Shown here piece by piece: positions 43,165 through 51,789 of a stretch of DNA of 64,000 bases (positions are counted from its first letter, which is position 1; each line of letters begins with the position of its first letter). The stretch is from Nocardioides sp. Soil797 (lineage in GTDB: Bacteria; Actinomycetota; Actinomycetes; Propionibacteriales; Nocardioidaceae): positions 152,556 to 216,555 of the forward strand of contig LMSR01000020.1 of the NCBI GenBank assembly GCA_001429555.1, in the 5' to 3' direction. A program made the position numbers and the translations under genes. The notes below the pieces were generated by a model. That model saw nothing but the letters and a program-made list of their open reading frames with translations. It did not search any database and had not been told where the DNA came from.

Positions 43165-43911
43165 TCACGAGTGGATCCCGCATTCGGTCTTGTTCTGCCC
43201 GGCCCAGCGGCCGGAACGTGGGTCCTCACCGGGCGCGACGCGTGCCGTGCACGGCCAGCAGCCGATCGAGGGGTAGCCGTCGTGCACCAACGGGTTGACC
43301 AGTACGCCGTTCTCGGCGATGTACTGCTCGACCTGTTCGTCGGACCAACGTGCGATGGGGGAGACCTTGACCTTGCCCTTCTTGGCGTCCCAGCCGATCA
43401 CCGGCGCGATGACGCGGTTGTGGGTCTCGGCACGACGAAGGCCGGTGGCCCAGGCGTCGTAGTTGGCCAAGGAGTCCGCGAGGGGCTTGACCTTGCGCAG
43501 TGCGCAGCACTTGTCGGGGTCGGTCTTGTAGAGGTCCTTGCCGTACTGCTCGTCCTGCTCGGCCACGGTCAGCTCGGGCTTGATGGTCACCAGGTTGACG
43601 TCCAGCGTCGCCTCGACCGCGTCGCGGGTGCCGATCGTCTCGATGAAGTGGTAGCCGGTGTCGAGGAACACCACGTCGACTCCCGGTGCGACCTTGGCGG
43701 CGAGGTGGGCCAGGACGGCGTCCCCCATCGACGAGGTGACACAGAACTTGGCACCGAACGTGGCCACTGCCCACTCGATGATGTCCTCCGCCGGTGCGAG
43801 CTCCAGCTCGGCGCCGACGTGGGAGACGATCTCGCGCAGTTCCTCGGGGGTGCGGTCGACGGTGTAGGAACCGCGGTAGGCGGCAGCTGCTGCTGTGGTT
43901 GCCGCAGTCAT
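43165..43911 (-). CDS. cysH: Adenylyl-sulfate reductase, CysH family
   Basis: Reduces APS (or PAPS) to sulfite with thioredoxin-type electrons. 248 residues from the ATG at 43911, which has AGGAGG 7 nt before it. The pyrophosphate-binding loop is VTSSMGDAVLAH, the product site KTDPDKCCALRKVKPL near 135, CWPCTARV near 222 and the C-terminal catalytic ECGIH. The CC...CxxC set binds a 4Fe-4S cluster and marks the APS-using group. Stop of the zinc-ribbon gene overlaps its start (ATGA). Confidence 0.94.
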   Translation of the reverse strand: MTAATTAAAAAYRGSYTVDRTPEELREIVSHVGAELELAPAEDIIEWAVATFGAKFCVTSSMGDAVLAHLAAKVAPGVDVVFLDTGYHFIETIGTRDAVEATLDVNLVTIKPELTVAEQDEQYGKDLYKTDPDKCCALRKVKPLADSLANYDAWATGLRRAETHNRVIAPVIGWDAKKGKVKVSPIARWSDEQVEQYIAENGVLVNPLVHDGYPSIGCWPCTARVAPGEDPRSGRWAGQNKTECGIHS

Positions 43912-44096
43912 GAGCCACCTCCTTCGGTGGGTCGGATCATGGAGAGCATCTTGAGGGAGAACGCGCGCAGGCAGGAGCGGCACTCCCACGTGCCGTGCGG
44001 CGACGTGATGTCGCCCGACTCGTCCTCCACCTCGTGGGGACGCAGGTCGATGTCTCCGCAGTAGGGGCAGAGCTGGGGCTGTGCGCGCTCGCTCAT
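43908..44096 (-). CDS. Small zinc-ribbon protein in the sulfite-reduction operon
   Basis: 62 residues from the ATG at 44096 (the ATG is 52 nt from the sulfite reductase stop). Two CxxC pairs, LCPYCGDIDL and ECRSCLRAF, suggest a zinc or iron ribbon. It overlaps cysH by ATGA. Streptomyces carries a like small gene between its sulfite reductase and cysH. A role in metal or cluster delivery or as a small electron carrier is possible but not shown. Confidence 0.8.
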   Translation of the reverse strand: MSERAQPQLCPYCGDIDLRPHEVEDESGDITSPHGTWECRSCLRAFSLKMLSMIRPTEGGGS

Positions 44097-44148
44097 GGCC
44101 GGTGTCCCCGACGGTTCGGGAGCGCAGCGAGGGGCGTGGTGGGGTTGT

Positions 44149-45852
44149 TCATACGGCCTCGAGTGCCTTCTCGCCACGCAGTGAGTCCTCGTCGGCGCGG
44201 GCCACCCAGCTGGCGAACGTCTCATCCTGTTCGCGCTGGGCGAGGTAGGCGGTGACCACGTTGGTGATGTAGTCGTCGAGCCCCTTGCTGGTGACCTTGT
44301 GGGCCCGCAGCTTGCGGCCGAGCTCGGCAGTGAAGCCGATGCCGCCACCGAGGTGGACCTGGAAGCCCTCGACCTGGTTGCCGTCGTCGTCGAGCACGAG
44401 CTGTCCCTTGAGGCCGATGTCGGCCACCTGCGTGCGGGCGCACGAGTTGGGGCAGCCGTTCACGTTCACCGTGATCGGGGTGTCGAGGTCCGGGAAGCGT
44501 CGTTCGAGCTCGTCGATCAGGTCGTGGGCACGCTGCTTAGTGTCCACGATCGCGAGCTTGCAGAACTCGATGCCGGTGCAGGCCATCGTCGATCGGCGCC
44601 AGTGCGAGGGCCGGGCACGGAGACCGATCCGGTCCAGCGCGGTGATGACGTCTTCGACCTTGTCTCCGTCGACGCCGATCAGCACCAGCTTCTGGTACGC
44701 CGTGAAGCGGACGCCGCCCACGCCGTACTGCTCGACGAGGTCACCGAGGGAGGTGAGGATCTCGCCGTTGATGCGGCCAACGGTCGGGGCGGCGCCGATG
44801 TAGAACTTGCCGTCCTTCTGCTCGTGTACGCCGATGTGATCGCCGTTGCTGGTCGCGCGCTCGGGTGAGGCGTTGCTGATCAGCTTGCGCTCGAGGTACT
44901 CGGTCTCGAGGACCTCACGGAACTTCTCGATGCCCCAGTCCTTGACCAGGAACTTCAGTCGGGCCCGCGAGCGGAGACGTCGGTAGCCGTAGTCGCGGAA
45001 GATCGAGATGACGCCTTCCCACACGTCGGCGACCTCGTCCAACGGGATCCAGACGCCCATCCGGGCCGCGAGGAACGGGTTCGTGGACAGCGCGCCGCCG
45101 ACCCACAGGTCGAATCCGGGGCCGTGCTCGGGGTGCTCGACACCGACGAAGGAGACGTCGTTGATCTCGGGGGCGGCATCGAGGCTGGGGTGGCCGCTGA
45201 CCGAGGTCTTGAACTTGCGGGGAAGGTTCGAGTACTCCGGGTTGCCGGTACGGCGGCGGTTGATCTCCTCCAGCGCCGGGGTGCCGTCGATGATCTCGTC
45301 CCTGGCCACGCCGGCGACGGGGGAGCCGAGCATGCCGCGAGGCGAGTCACCGCAGGCTTCCTCGGTGCTGAGGTCGACAGCCTCGAGGCGGTCCCAGATC
45401 TCCGGGACGTCCTTGATGTCGATCCAGTGGTACTGGATGTTGCTGCGGTCGGTGATGTCGGCCGTGCTCCGGGCGAAGTCGGTGCCGATACCGCCCAGGG
45501 TGCGCAGCTGCGCGGCGTCCAGCAGGCGGCCGTCGCTGCGCACGCGCATCATGAAGTAGCGGTCGTCGAGCTCCTCGGGCTCCAGGGCGCCGGTCTTGCC
45601 GCCGTCCAGTCCGGGACGGCGCTGGGTGTAGAGGCCGTACCAGCGGAACCGGCCACGCAGGTCAGCCGGGTCGATCGAGTCGAAGCCGCGCTTGGCGTAG
45701 ATGTTGACGATCCGCGCCTTCACGTTCAGCGGGTTGTCGTCCTTCTTCTGCTGCTCGTTCGCGTTCAGGGGCTCGGAGTAGCCGAGTGCCCACTGCCCTT
45801 CGCCCTTCTTGGGGCGGGGCCGGGGCTGGCGAGCGGGGGCCTGGTCATTCAC
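44149..45852 (-). CDS. sir: Ferredoxin-type sulfite reductase (siroheme, 4Fe-4S)
   Basis: Six-electron reduction of sulfite to sulfide. 567 residues from the GTG at 45852, chosen because AGGA stands 9 nt before it; an ATG at 45873 is the alternative. The duplicated nitrite/sulfite reductase fold ends with the cluster-binding cysteines CTGIEFC near 423 and NGCPNSC near 465 (C-x5-C...C-x3-C). Ferredoxin-type rather than CysI is indicated by the single chain and the N-terminal FDSIDPADLRGRFRWYGLYTQRR. Nitrite reductase is the alternative, but the operon with cysH and a chelatase makes sulfite the likely substrate. Confidence 0.92.
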   Translation of the reverse strand: MNDQAPARQPRPRPKKGEGQWALGYSEPLNANEQQKKDDNPLNVKARIVNIYAKRGFDSIDPADLRGRFRWYGLYTQRRPGLDGGKTGALEPEELDDRYFMMRVRSDGRLLDAAQLRTLGGIGTDFARSTADITDRSNIQYHWIDIKDVPEIWDRLEAVDLSTEEACGDSPRGMLGSPVAGVARDEIIDGTPALEEINRRRTGNPEYSNLPRKFKTSVSGHPSLDAAPEINDVSFVGVEHPEHGPGFDLWVGGALSTNPFLAARMGVWIPLDEVADVWEGVISIFRDYGYRRLRSRARLKFLVKDWGIEKFREVLETEYLERKLISNASPERATSNGDHIGVHEQKDGKFYIGAAPTVGRINGEILTSLGDLVEQYGVGGVRFTAYQKLVLIGVDGDKVEDVITALDRIGLRARPSHWRRSTMACTGIEFCKLAIVDTKQRAHDLIDELERRFPDLDTPITVNVNGCPNSCARTQVADIGLKGQLVLDDDGNQVEGFQVHLGGGIGFTAELGRKLRAHKVTSKGLDDYITNVVTAYLAQREQDETFASWVARADEDSLRGEKALEAV

Positions 45853-46270
45853 GTGGCGAGTTCCTAACGGCATGAAGACGCGCGATTCGCTGGGGCCCGA
45901 CGCCAGTGTCGGGTTGGCCTGAGCGACCGGCACCCGGACCTTGCGGTTCGGGCGGCTACACGTCAGTGGTGAACTGAGGGTGCGGCGAGGGTCAGTGAGG
46001 CCAACACATCATGCTGCGGACGCGCCCGTAGTCCACGTGGCGTCGAGCCACGAGAAACGTGTGCGTTGCAGCGCTGATCATGGAGCGAGTCTCACCCTGC
46101 GGACGCTCATCCCACAACCGTGAATCTCATGGTGTGGGATTGATGCCCGAATAATGAGACGGTAGGCCCAGCCTTCCGCCTGCAAGGTGGTGGAGACGTG
46201 GGACAGGTCACTTTCATCCGGCTCCACCGCGACGATGCACACCAGTGACCGGGTCACTAGGGTGTGCTGC
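45853..46270. other. 418-nt control region between sir (-) and glyA (+)
   Basis: No gene is supported here; a 60-codon plus-strand frame at 45941 lacks a ribosome-binding site and family features. The region has a hairpin CGTGGC-GTCGA-GCCACG near 46038 and an inverted repeat TCTCAT/ATGAGA (46125-46130 and 46154-46159), which sits where a sir-operon operator might be. I looked for a SAM or cobalamin riboswitch and could not identify one. Confidence 0.5.
46244..46263 (+). promoter_or_regulatory. glyA promoter with an overlapping dyad
   Basis: TAGGGT (46258-46263) is 7 nt before the ATG at 46271, a leaderless arrangement. AGTGAC-CGG-GTCACT (46244-46258) is a perfect dyad just upstream that touches the -10 box and could bind a repressor. 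Confidence 0.5.
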
Positions 46271-47713
46271 ATGACCGACCTGTCTGCCACGACCAGTTCC
46301 GCCTACAAGCAGGCTCTCGAGGTGATCGCCTCGGTTGAGCCGCGCATCGCAGAGGCCACCCGTCAGGAGCTGGCCGACCAGCGCTCCTCGCTCAAGCTGA
46401 TCGCCAGCGAGAACTACGCCTCACCCGCGGTGCTGCTGACGATGGGCACCTGGTTCAGTGACAAGTACGCCGAAGGCACCGTCGGTCACCGCTTCTACGC
46501 CGGCTGTCAGAACGTCGACACCGTCGAGACGCTGGCCGCCGAACATGCCCGCGAGCTGTTCGGGGCGCCGTACGCCTATGCGCAGCCGCACTCCGGCATC
46601 GACGCCAACCTGGTCGCGTTCTGGTCGATCCTGGCCCACCGCGTCGAAGGGCCAGCCCTGGAGAAGCTCGGCAAGAAGAACGTCAACGAGTTGACCGACG
46701 CGGACTGGGAGACGCTGCGCAACGAGCTCGGCAACCAGCGCCTGCTCGGCATGTCCCTCGACTCCGGCGGTCACCTCACCCACGGCTTCCGCCCCAACAT
46801 CAGCGGAAAGATGTTCCACCAGCAGCAGTACGGCACCGACCCGGAGACCGGGCTGCTGGACTACGACAAGGTGGCCGAGAAGGCCCGTGAGTTCAAGCCG
46901 CTGGTGCTGGTGGCCGGCTACTCGGCGTACCCGCGCCGCGTCAACTTCGCCAAGATGCGCGAGATCGCGGACGAGGTCGGCGCCACCCTGATGGTCGACA
47001 TGGCGCACTTCGCCGGCCTGGTCGCCGGCAAGGTCTTCACCGGCGACGAGGACCCGGTGCCCTTCGCCCACATCACCACCACGACCACCCACAAGTCGCT
47101 GCGTGGTCCGCGCGGTGGTCTGGTCCTGGCGCAGCAGGAGTACGCCCCGTCGGTCGATCGTGGTTGCCCGATGGTTCTCGGCGGTCCCCTCTCGCACGTG
47201 ATGGCGGCCAAGGCCGTCGCTCTGGCCGAGGCCCGCCAGCCCGAGTTCGCGACCTACGCCCAGAACATCGCCGACAACGCGAAGTCGCTGGCCGACGGAT
47301 TCATGAGCCGTGGCGCCAAGCTGGTCACCGACGGCACCGACAACCACATCGTGCTGCTCGACGTCTCCGCCTTCGGGCTGACCGGCCGACAGGCCGAGTC
47401 GGCGCTCCTCGACGCGGGCGTGGTCACCAACCGCAACTCCGTACCGGCCGACCCCAACGGGGCCTGGTACACCTCCGGCATCCGCTTCGGTACGCCGGCG
47501 CTCACCACGCGCGGCTTCGGCCACGACGAGTTCGACAACGTCGCCTCCCTGGTCGTCGACGTGCTGAAGAACACCACGCCCGGCACCACCAAGGCGGGCG
47601 GCCCCTCGAAGGCCTCCTACGCCCTGGCCGACGGGATCGCCGACAAGACCCGGTCAGCCTCTGCCGAGATGCTCGACAAGCACCCGCTCTACCCGGGCCT
47701 CGACCTGTCCTGA
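46271..47713 (+). CDS. glyA: Serine hydroxymethyltransferase
   Basis: PLP enzyme that interconverts serine and glycine and feeds one-carbon units to folate. 480 residues from the ATG at 46271, set by the leaderless promoter; it is about 60 residues longer than E. coli GlyA, owing to an insert between about 130 and 190 (VNELTDADWETLRNELGNQ). SLKLIASENYAS and SDKYAEGTVGHRFYAGCQNVD are intact, and the PLP lysine lies in TTTTHKSLRGPRGG near 276. This long form is found in several actinobacteria. A second, short GlyA may exist elsewhere. Confidence 0.95.
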   Translation: MTDLSATTSSAYKQALEVIASVEPRIAEATRQELADQRSSLKLIASENYASPAVLLTMGTWFSDKYAEGTVGHRFYAGCQNVDTVETLAAEHARELFGAPYAYAQPHSGIDANLVAFWSILAHRVEGPALEKLGKKNVNELTDADWETLRNELGNQRLLGMSLDSGGHLTHGFRPNISGKMFHQQQYGTDPETGLLDYDKVAEKAREFKPLVLVAGYSAYPRRVNFAKMREIADEVGATLMVDMAHFAGLVAGKVFTGDEDPVPFAHITTTTTHKSLRGPRGGLVLAQQEYAPSVDRGCPMVLGGPLSHVMAAKAVALAEARQPEFATYAQNIADNAKSLADGFMSRGAKLVTDGTDNHIVLLDVSAFGLTGRQAESALLDAGVVTNRNSVPADPNGAWYTSGIRFGTPALTTRGFGHDEFDNVASLVVDVLKNTTPGTTKAGGPSKASYALADGIADKTRSASAEMLDKHPLYPGLDLS

Positions 47714-47719
47714 CCCGCT

Positions 47720-47844
47720 CGTCCCACGGGTCGTCCCATCCGGTTCGCGGGGCGTCCCATTTCACCGGGTACCCGGGGAAGTGGGAACTCCCCGGCCGAA
47801 ATTCCGGCCGGGAGGTGGACGTTTCGGCCGGGAAGTCCGGCCGG
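47720..47844. repeat. Hairpin and repeat cluster between glyA and the response regulator
   Basis: CGTCCCA occurs at 47720, 47732 and 47753. TCCCATTTCACCGGGT pairs with ACCCGGGGAAGTGGGA (47755-47786, two mismatches). CCCGGCCG-AAATTC-CGGCCGGG (47791-47812) and CGGCCGG-GAAGT-CCGGCCG (47825-47843) are perfect hairpins. The cluster lies between convergent genes and is the likely terminator for both. Confidence 0.8.
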
Positions 47845-47916
47845 TGGGCCCGTGCGCTGGTGGGCCGGTGGCCGGACGGAAGACGTCGCCCGGCACGTCG
47901 CGGCGGCGTGACGACG

Positions 47917-48597
47917 TCAGGACCAGGCGTACTCGACCTCGGGCCGCCCACCCCCGCCATATCGTGGATGTCGTTCCACCAGTTGGCGCTCGGCGAGGTG
48001 CTCCAGGTAGCGCCGGGCGGTGACCCGGGAGGTGCCGACCAGCTCGGCGACCTCGGTGGCCGAGAGCGCGACTTCGCTCTCACGGACCAGCGTGGTCACC
48101 TGCTGGAGGGTCTCGGGGGAGAGGCCTTTCGGCATGGCAACCGAAGGACCCGATGGCCGCAGCGCACCCATCATCCGGTCGACGTCCTCCTGGATGACGC
48201 CGCTGGCCGCCGTGTCGATGCGTTCGCGGTACGCCGCGTACTGGCGCAACTTCTCGCGGAACGTCGCGAAGGTGAAAGGCTTGATCAGGTAGAGGACCAC
48301 CCCCTGTGACACCGACTGACGTATGACGTCCGCGTCGCGCGCGGAGGTCACCGCCATCACGTCGCAGAGCAGACCACTCGCCCGGAGCCGTTGCAACAGT
48401 CCCAGTCCATGACCATCGGGCAGGTGCATGTCGAGCAGGATCAGGTCGACCCGCTGGTCGGTGCCAAGGTGACGCGCGGCTTCGTGCGCGGAGTGTGCAA
48501 CGCCGGCGAGCTCGAATCCGTCGACACGCTCGACGTACGACGCGTGGGCCTCCGCGGCGAGCAACTCGTCCTCGACAACCAGCACCCGGACCGTCAT
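47917..48597 (-). CDS. CitB/DcuR-type response regulator
   Basis: 226 residues. Receiver domain (about 1-120) with acidic ED at 9-10, phosphoacceptor Asp56 (LILLDMHLPDG), Thr in VTSARD and Lys in YLIKPFTFA. The C-terminal part ends in a winged HTH (ALSATEVAELVGTSRVTARRYLEHLAERQLV). This is the CitB/DcuR family, which turns on transport and metabolism of C4-dicarboxylates or citrate. Its ATG overlaps the kinase stop (ATGA). The target is probably the divergent transporter at 50.4 kb. Confidence 0.9.
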   Translation of the reverse strand: MTVRVLVVEDELLAAEAHASYVERVDGFELAGVAHSAHEAARHLGTDQRVDLILLDMHLPDGHGLGLLQRLRASGLLCDVMAVTSARDADVIRQSVSQGVVLYLIKPFTFATFREKLRQYAAYRERIDTAASGVIQEDVDRMMGALRPSGPSVAMPKGLSPETLQQVTTLVRESEVALSATEVAELVGTSRVTARRYLEHLAERQLVERHPRYGGGGRPEVEYAWS

Positions 48598-50186
48598 GGT
48601 GTTGCCTGCCCGATGACCACCGTGAACTCGGCACCACCCAGACTTGAGTGGGCGATGTGCACGGAGCTGCCGTGTCGCCGAGCGATCTGGCCGACCAGGG
48701 CCAGCCCAACCCCGCGGCCGCCCCCGTCGGCCGAGGCCTTCGTCGACCAGCCCCGCTTGAGCACGTGACCCGCGTCCTCCGCGGTGAGGCCGGGACCACT
48801 GTCACCGACGATCACCTCGATTCGCCCGTCGGTCGTGCTCAGGTGAACATTGACTCGGCGGTCCTGCTGTCCGGTCACTGCATCCATCGCATTGTCGACC
48901 AGGTTGCCGAGCACCGTCACGAGGTCGCGGGTGGGGCCGACCGGGGCGTGCTCGGCGACACTGCCGCTGACCCGGAGCTCGATTCCGCGCTCGGTCGCCT
49001 CCGCGATCTTGCCCAGCAGGAGGGCCGCAACGACCGGCTCCTCGACGGCTCCCACGACCCGGTCGGTGAGCAGCTGGGCCATCTGGAGTTCCTCGGTCGC
49101 GAAGTCGACGGCCTCCTCGGGACGTCCCATCTCGATCAGGGAAACAATGGTGTGCAGCCGATTGGCCGCCTCATGGTTCTGGGCGCGCAACGACTCGGTG
49201 AGCCCCCGGACGGCCGCCAGCTCGCCGGTCACGGACTGGAGCTCGGTGTGGTCACGCAGCGTCACCACCGAGCCCACTCCTCGGTCGTTCCAGAGCGCGG
49301 GTGAGGCGCTGACCAGAAGGACGTGGTCGCCGCTGATGTAGATGTCGTCGGCCTCTGCAGTGCCGCCCAGCGCCGCAGTCACCAGCCCGGGAGCCAACTC
49401 GAAGTCGCCCAGGGCTCGCCCGATCACGTCCTCGGGCAGACTGAGGAGTCGCCGGGCCTCGTCGTTGACCAGCTGGATCCGCCCCTCGACGTCGAGCAGG
49501 AGCATGCCCTCGCGGACGGCGTGGAGGACCGCTTCGTAGTACTCGTACATCCGGGTGATCTCCTGAGCACCCATCCCGTGGGTGACGCGGCGCAGGCGCC
49601 GACTGATGAGCCACGCGCCCAGCAGACCGACCAGCAGTACGGCGGCAGCACTCGCCACGATCGGGGGCAGCGCGGAGCGCAGCTGGTCACGCGTCTTGTC
49701 GACGGTGATCCCCACCGAGACCATGGCGACCACGTCGCCGTCGACGATCACGGGCACCACGGATCGGATGGACGGGCCCAGGGTTCCGGCGTACTCCTGG
49801 GTGAACACCCGTCCCTCGGGGGCGTCACCGAGGTCGCCGATGAACTTCTTGCCGATACGAGACGGTTCGGGGTGGGAATAGCGGGTGCGGTCCATCGCCA
49901 TCACGACCACGAAGTCCACTGTGGTGTCGTGGCGAACGCGCTCGGCGTAGGGCTGGATGGTGGCCGACGGGTCGGCGTCGGCGAGCGACGTCGGCAACTG
50001 TGGTGCGTCGGCGACCGACTCGGCCACCGCCACGGCGCGTTCACGGGCGGAGGCGCGGGCGTCGTTGCGGGCGTCGTACGTCGCGAGGGCGATCGCCGAG
50101 GAGACCAGGACCAGCACCACGACCACCTGGAGGAGCAGCACCTGGCGTGCGACGGAGGTGTCGCGGATGCCGCCGGGTCTGGCCAT
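48594..50186 (-). CDS. CitA/DcuS-type sensor histidine kinase
   Basis: 530 residues from the ATG at 50186. A first membrane helix (VLLLQVVVVLVLVSSAIALATY), an external PAS-like sensor (about 45-170, with RYSHPEPSRIGKKF and QEYAGTLGPSIRSVVPV, the typical CitA/DcuS ligand pocket), a second helix (VASAAAVLLVGLLGAWLI), a cytoplasmic PAS (EGMLLLDVEGRIQLVNDEARRLL), the His box AQNHEAANRLHTIVSLIEMG with His near 335, and an HATPase (NLVDNAMDA, DSGPGL, GRGVGLALV). It senses a dicarboxylate or citrate outside the cell. Confidence 0.92.
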   Translation of the reverse strand: MARPGGIRDTSVARQVLLLQVVVVLVLVSSAIALATYDARNDARASARERAVAVAESVADAPQLPTSLADADPSATIQPYAERVRHDTTVDFVVVMAMDRTRYSHPEPSRIGKKFIGDLGDAPEGRVFTQEYAGTLGPSIRSVVPVIVDGDVVAMVSVGITVDKTRDQLRSALPPIVASAAAVLLVGLLGAWLISRRLRRVTHGMGAQEITRMYEYYEAVLHAVREGMLLLDVEGRIQLVNDEARRLLSLPEDVIGRALGDFELAPGLVTAALGGTAEADDIYISGDHVLLVSASPALWNDRGVGSVVTLRDHTELQSVTGELAAVRGLTESLRAQNHEAANRLHTIVSLIEMGRPEEAVDFATEELQMAQLLTDRVVGAVEEPVVAALLLGKIAEATERGIELRVSGSVAEHAPVGPTRDLVTVLGNLVDNAMDAVTGQQDRRVNVHLSTTDGRIEVIVGDSGPGLTAEDAGHVLKRGWSTKASADGGGRGVGLALVGQIARRHGSSVHIAHSSLGGAEFTVVIGQATP

Positions 50187-50254
50187 GACCGCATTGTGCC
50201 GTACGCCGTCGCTCGCGGCTTCGACCACGATCCTGGGCGCCGGATCAGGTCTCC

Positions 50255-50318
50255 CTCCATGAACTCAACGAACAGAAGGGTGACGGACACCACATCGCCA
50301 GCGACGCTCCTCATGGAG
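50255..50318. promoter_or_regulatory. Inverted repeat in the kinase/transporter intergenic region
   Basis: CTCCATGA (50255-50262) and TCATGGAG (50311-50318) are perfect 8-nt inverted halves 48 nt apart between the divergent kinase and transporter genes. They might be response-regulator sites, but the spacing is long and chance is not excluded. Confidence 0.3.
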
Positions 50319-50357
50319 TCCGGGCATCCCGCCCGGGCCGGGGCCAGGAGGAGAACG

Positions 50358-51785
50358 ATGAGCACCACGACTGAACGGGTCGGCGGGGCCACACCGCCGG
50401 CGGCACGCAAGAAGGACCGCACCCACTATCTCTACATCGGGGTCATCGTCGCGGTGGGACTGGGCATTCTCGTCGGGTTGGTAGCACCCGGCTTCGCCCG
50501 CGAACTCAAGCCGCTGGGAACAGGTTTCGTGGCCCTGATCAAGATGATGATCCAACCCGTGATCTTCTGCACGATCGTGCTCGGCGTGGGATCGGTGCGC
50601 AGTGCTGCACGCGTCGGCAAGGTGGGTGGGCTCGCATTGGCCTACTTCCTGACCATGTCGACCGTCGCACTGGGCATCGGGATGCTCGTCGGAAACGTGC
50701 TGCACCCCGGGTCGGGGCTCCACATCACCGGTGAGACCGCCAGTGCGGGCGCGGAACAGGCAGCCACGGAGCACTCGACGACCACCGACTTCCTGCTCGG
50801 CATCGTCCCCGACTCGATGCTCTCCTCGCTCACCTCCGGCGACGTGCTGCAGACCCTCCTGGTCGCGTTGCTCGTCGGATTCGCCCTTCAGGCCATGGGC
50901 CGCGGCGGCCAGCCGATCCTGACCGGGGTCGGCCACGCCCAGCGCCTCGTGTTCCGGGTTCTCTCAATGATCATGTGGGCCGCTCCGGTGGGCGCGTTCG
51001 GGGCCATGGCTGCGGTCGTGGGGGAGACCGGGGTCGGTGCGCTGAAGAGCCTGGCCGTGTTGATGATCGGCTTCTACATCACCTGCTTCCTCTTTGTCTT
51101 CGTGGTGCTCGGCACGATCCTGCGGGTCGCCACCGGAGTCAACGTGTTCAAGCTGTTCAAGTACCTCGGCCGCGAGTTCCTGCTGATCCTGTCGACGTCG
51201 TCGTCGGAGTCGGCCCTGCCACGACTGATCGCGAAGATGGAGCATGCCGGCGTCGACAAGCCGACCGTCGGGGTCGTCGTACCGACGGGGTACTCGTTCA
51301 ACCTCGATGGCACCGCGATCTACCTGACCATGGCTTCGCTCTTCATCGCCACCGCCATGGGCGACCCGCTCTCGATCGGCGAACAGTTCGGTCTGCTCGG
51401 CTTCATGATGATCGCCTCGAAGGGAGCGGCCGGAGTGACGGGTGCCGGTATGGCGACCCTGGCAGGCGGACTCCAGTCGCACCGTCCCGAACTGGTCGAC
51501 GGCGTCGGCCTGATCGTCGGCATCGACCGCTTCATGTCCGAGGCCAGGGCGCTGACCAACTTCGCGGGCAACGCCATCGCGACCGTCCTGGTCGGCTCAT
51601 GGACCGGTGGTCTCGACCGGGGCAAGCTGGACCGGGTGCTGGCCGGGGACGAGCCCTTCGACGAGACGACGATGGTCGACGACGGCCACGATCTGCCCGA
51701 CGACGCCCCGCGTCCTCGACAGGGCGACGAAGCCGTGGCCGCCGTGGACGCCGAGGGCCGGCAGGTGGTCGGGGTGCGCGCCTGA
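50358..51785 (+). CDS. C4-dicarboxylate:cation symporter, DctA/GltP family (DAACS)
   Basis: 475 residues from the ATG at 50358 with GGAGGAG just before it. Eight membrane helices, the Ser-rich loop STSSSESALPRLIAKME (HP1) and SFNLDGTAIYLTMASLFIATAMG (TM7 NxDGTxxY) mark the family, followed by KGAAGVTGAGMATLAG (HP2). Likely imports succinate, fumarate or malate with Na+ or H+; glutamate is an alternative. It is divergent from a CitA/DcuS-type system that presumably induces it. Its stop is 4 nt from that of the convergent ECF42 gene. Confidence 0.92.
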   Translation: MSTTTERVGGATPPAARKKDRTHYLYIGVIVAVGLGILVGLVAPGFARELKPLGTGFVALIKMMIQPVIFCTIVLGVGSVRSAARVGKVGGLALAYFLTMSTVALGIGMLVGNVLHPGSGLHITGETASAGAEQAATEHSTTTDFLLGIVPDSMLSSLTSGDVLQTLLVALLVGFALQAMGRGGQPILTGVGHAQRLVFRVLSMIMWAAPVGAFGAMAAVVGETGVGALKSLAVLMIGFYITCFLFVFVVLGTILRVATGVNVFKLFKYLGREFLLILSTSSSESALPRLIAKMEHAGVDKPTVGVVVPTGYSFNLDGTAIYLTMASLFIATAMGDPLSIGEQFGLLGFMMIASKGAAGVTGAGMATLAGGLQSHRPELVDGVGLIVGIDRFMSEARALTNFAGNAIATVLVGSWTGGLDRGKLDRVLAGDEPFDETTMVDDGHDLPDDAPRPRQGDEAVAAVDAEGRQVVGVRA

Positions 51786-51789
51786 CTGG

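Noticed and set aside
45941..46123. 60-codon plus-strand frame between sir and glyA
   Set aside because: No ribosome-binding site, no leaderless promoter and no family features; it lies in a regulatory gap.
45853..46270. SAM or cobalamin riboswitch for the sulfur operon
   Set aside because: I could not recognise a conserved core on the minus strand; a covariance-model search would be decisive.
51786..51789. Missing terminator between the dctA-type gene and the ECF42 gene
   Set aside because: The convergent stops are only 4 nt apart, so any terminator would lie within coding sequence; nothing can be supported by eye.
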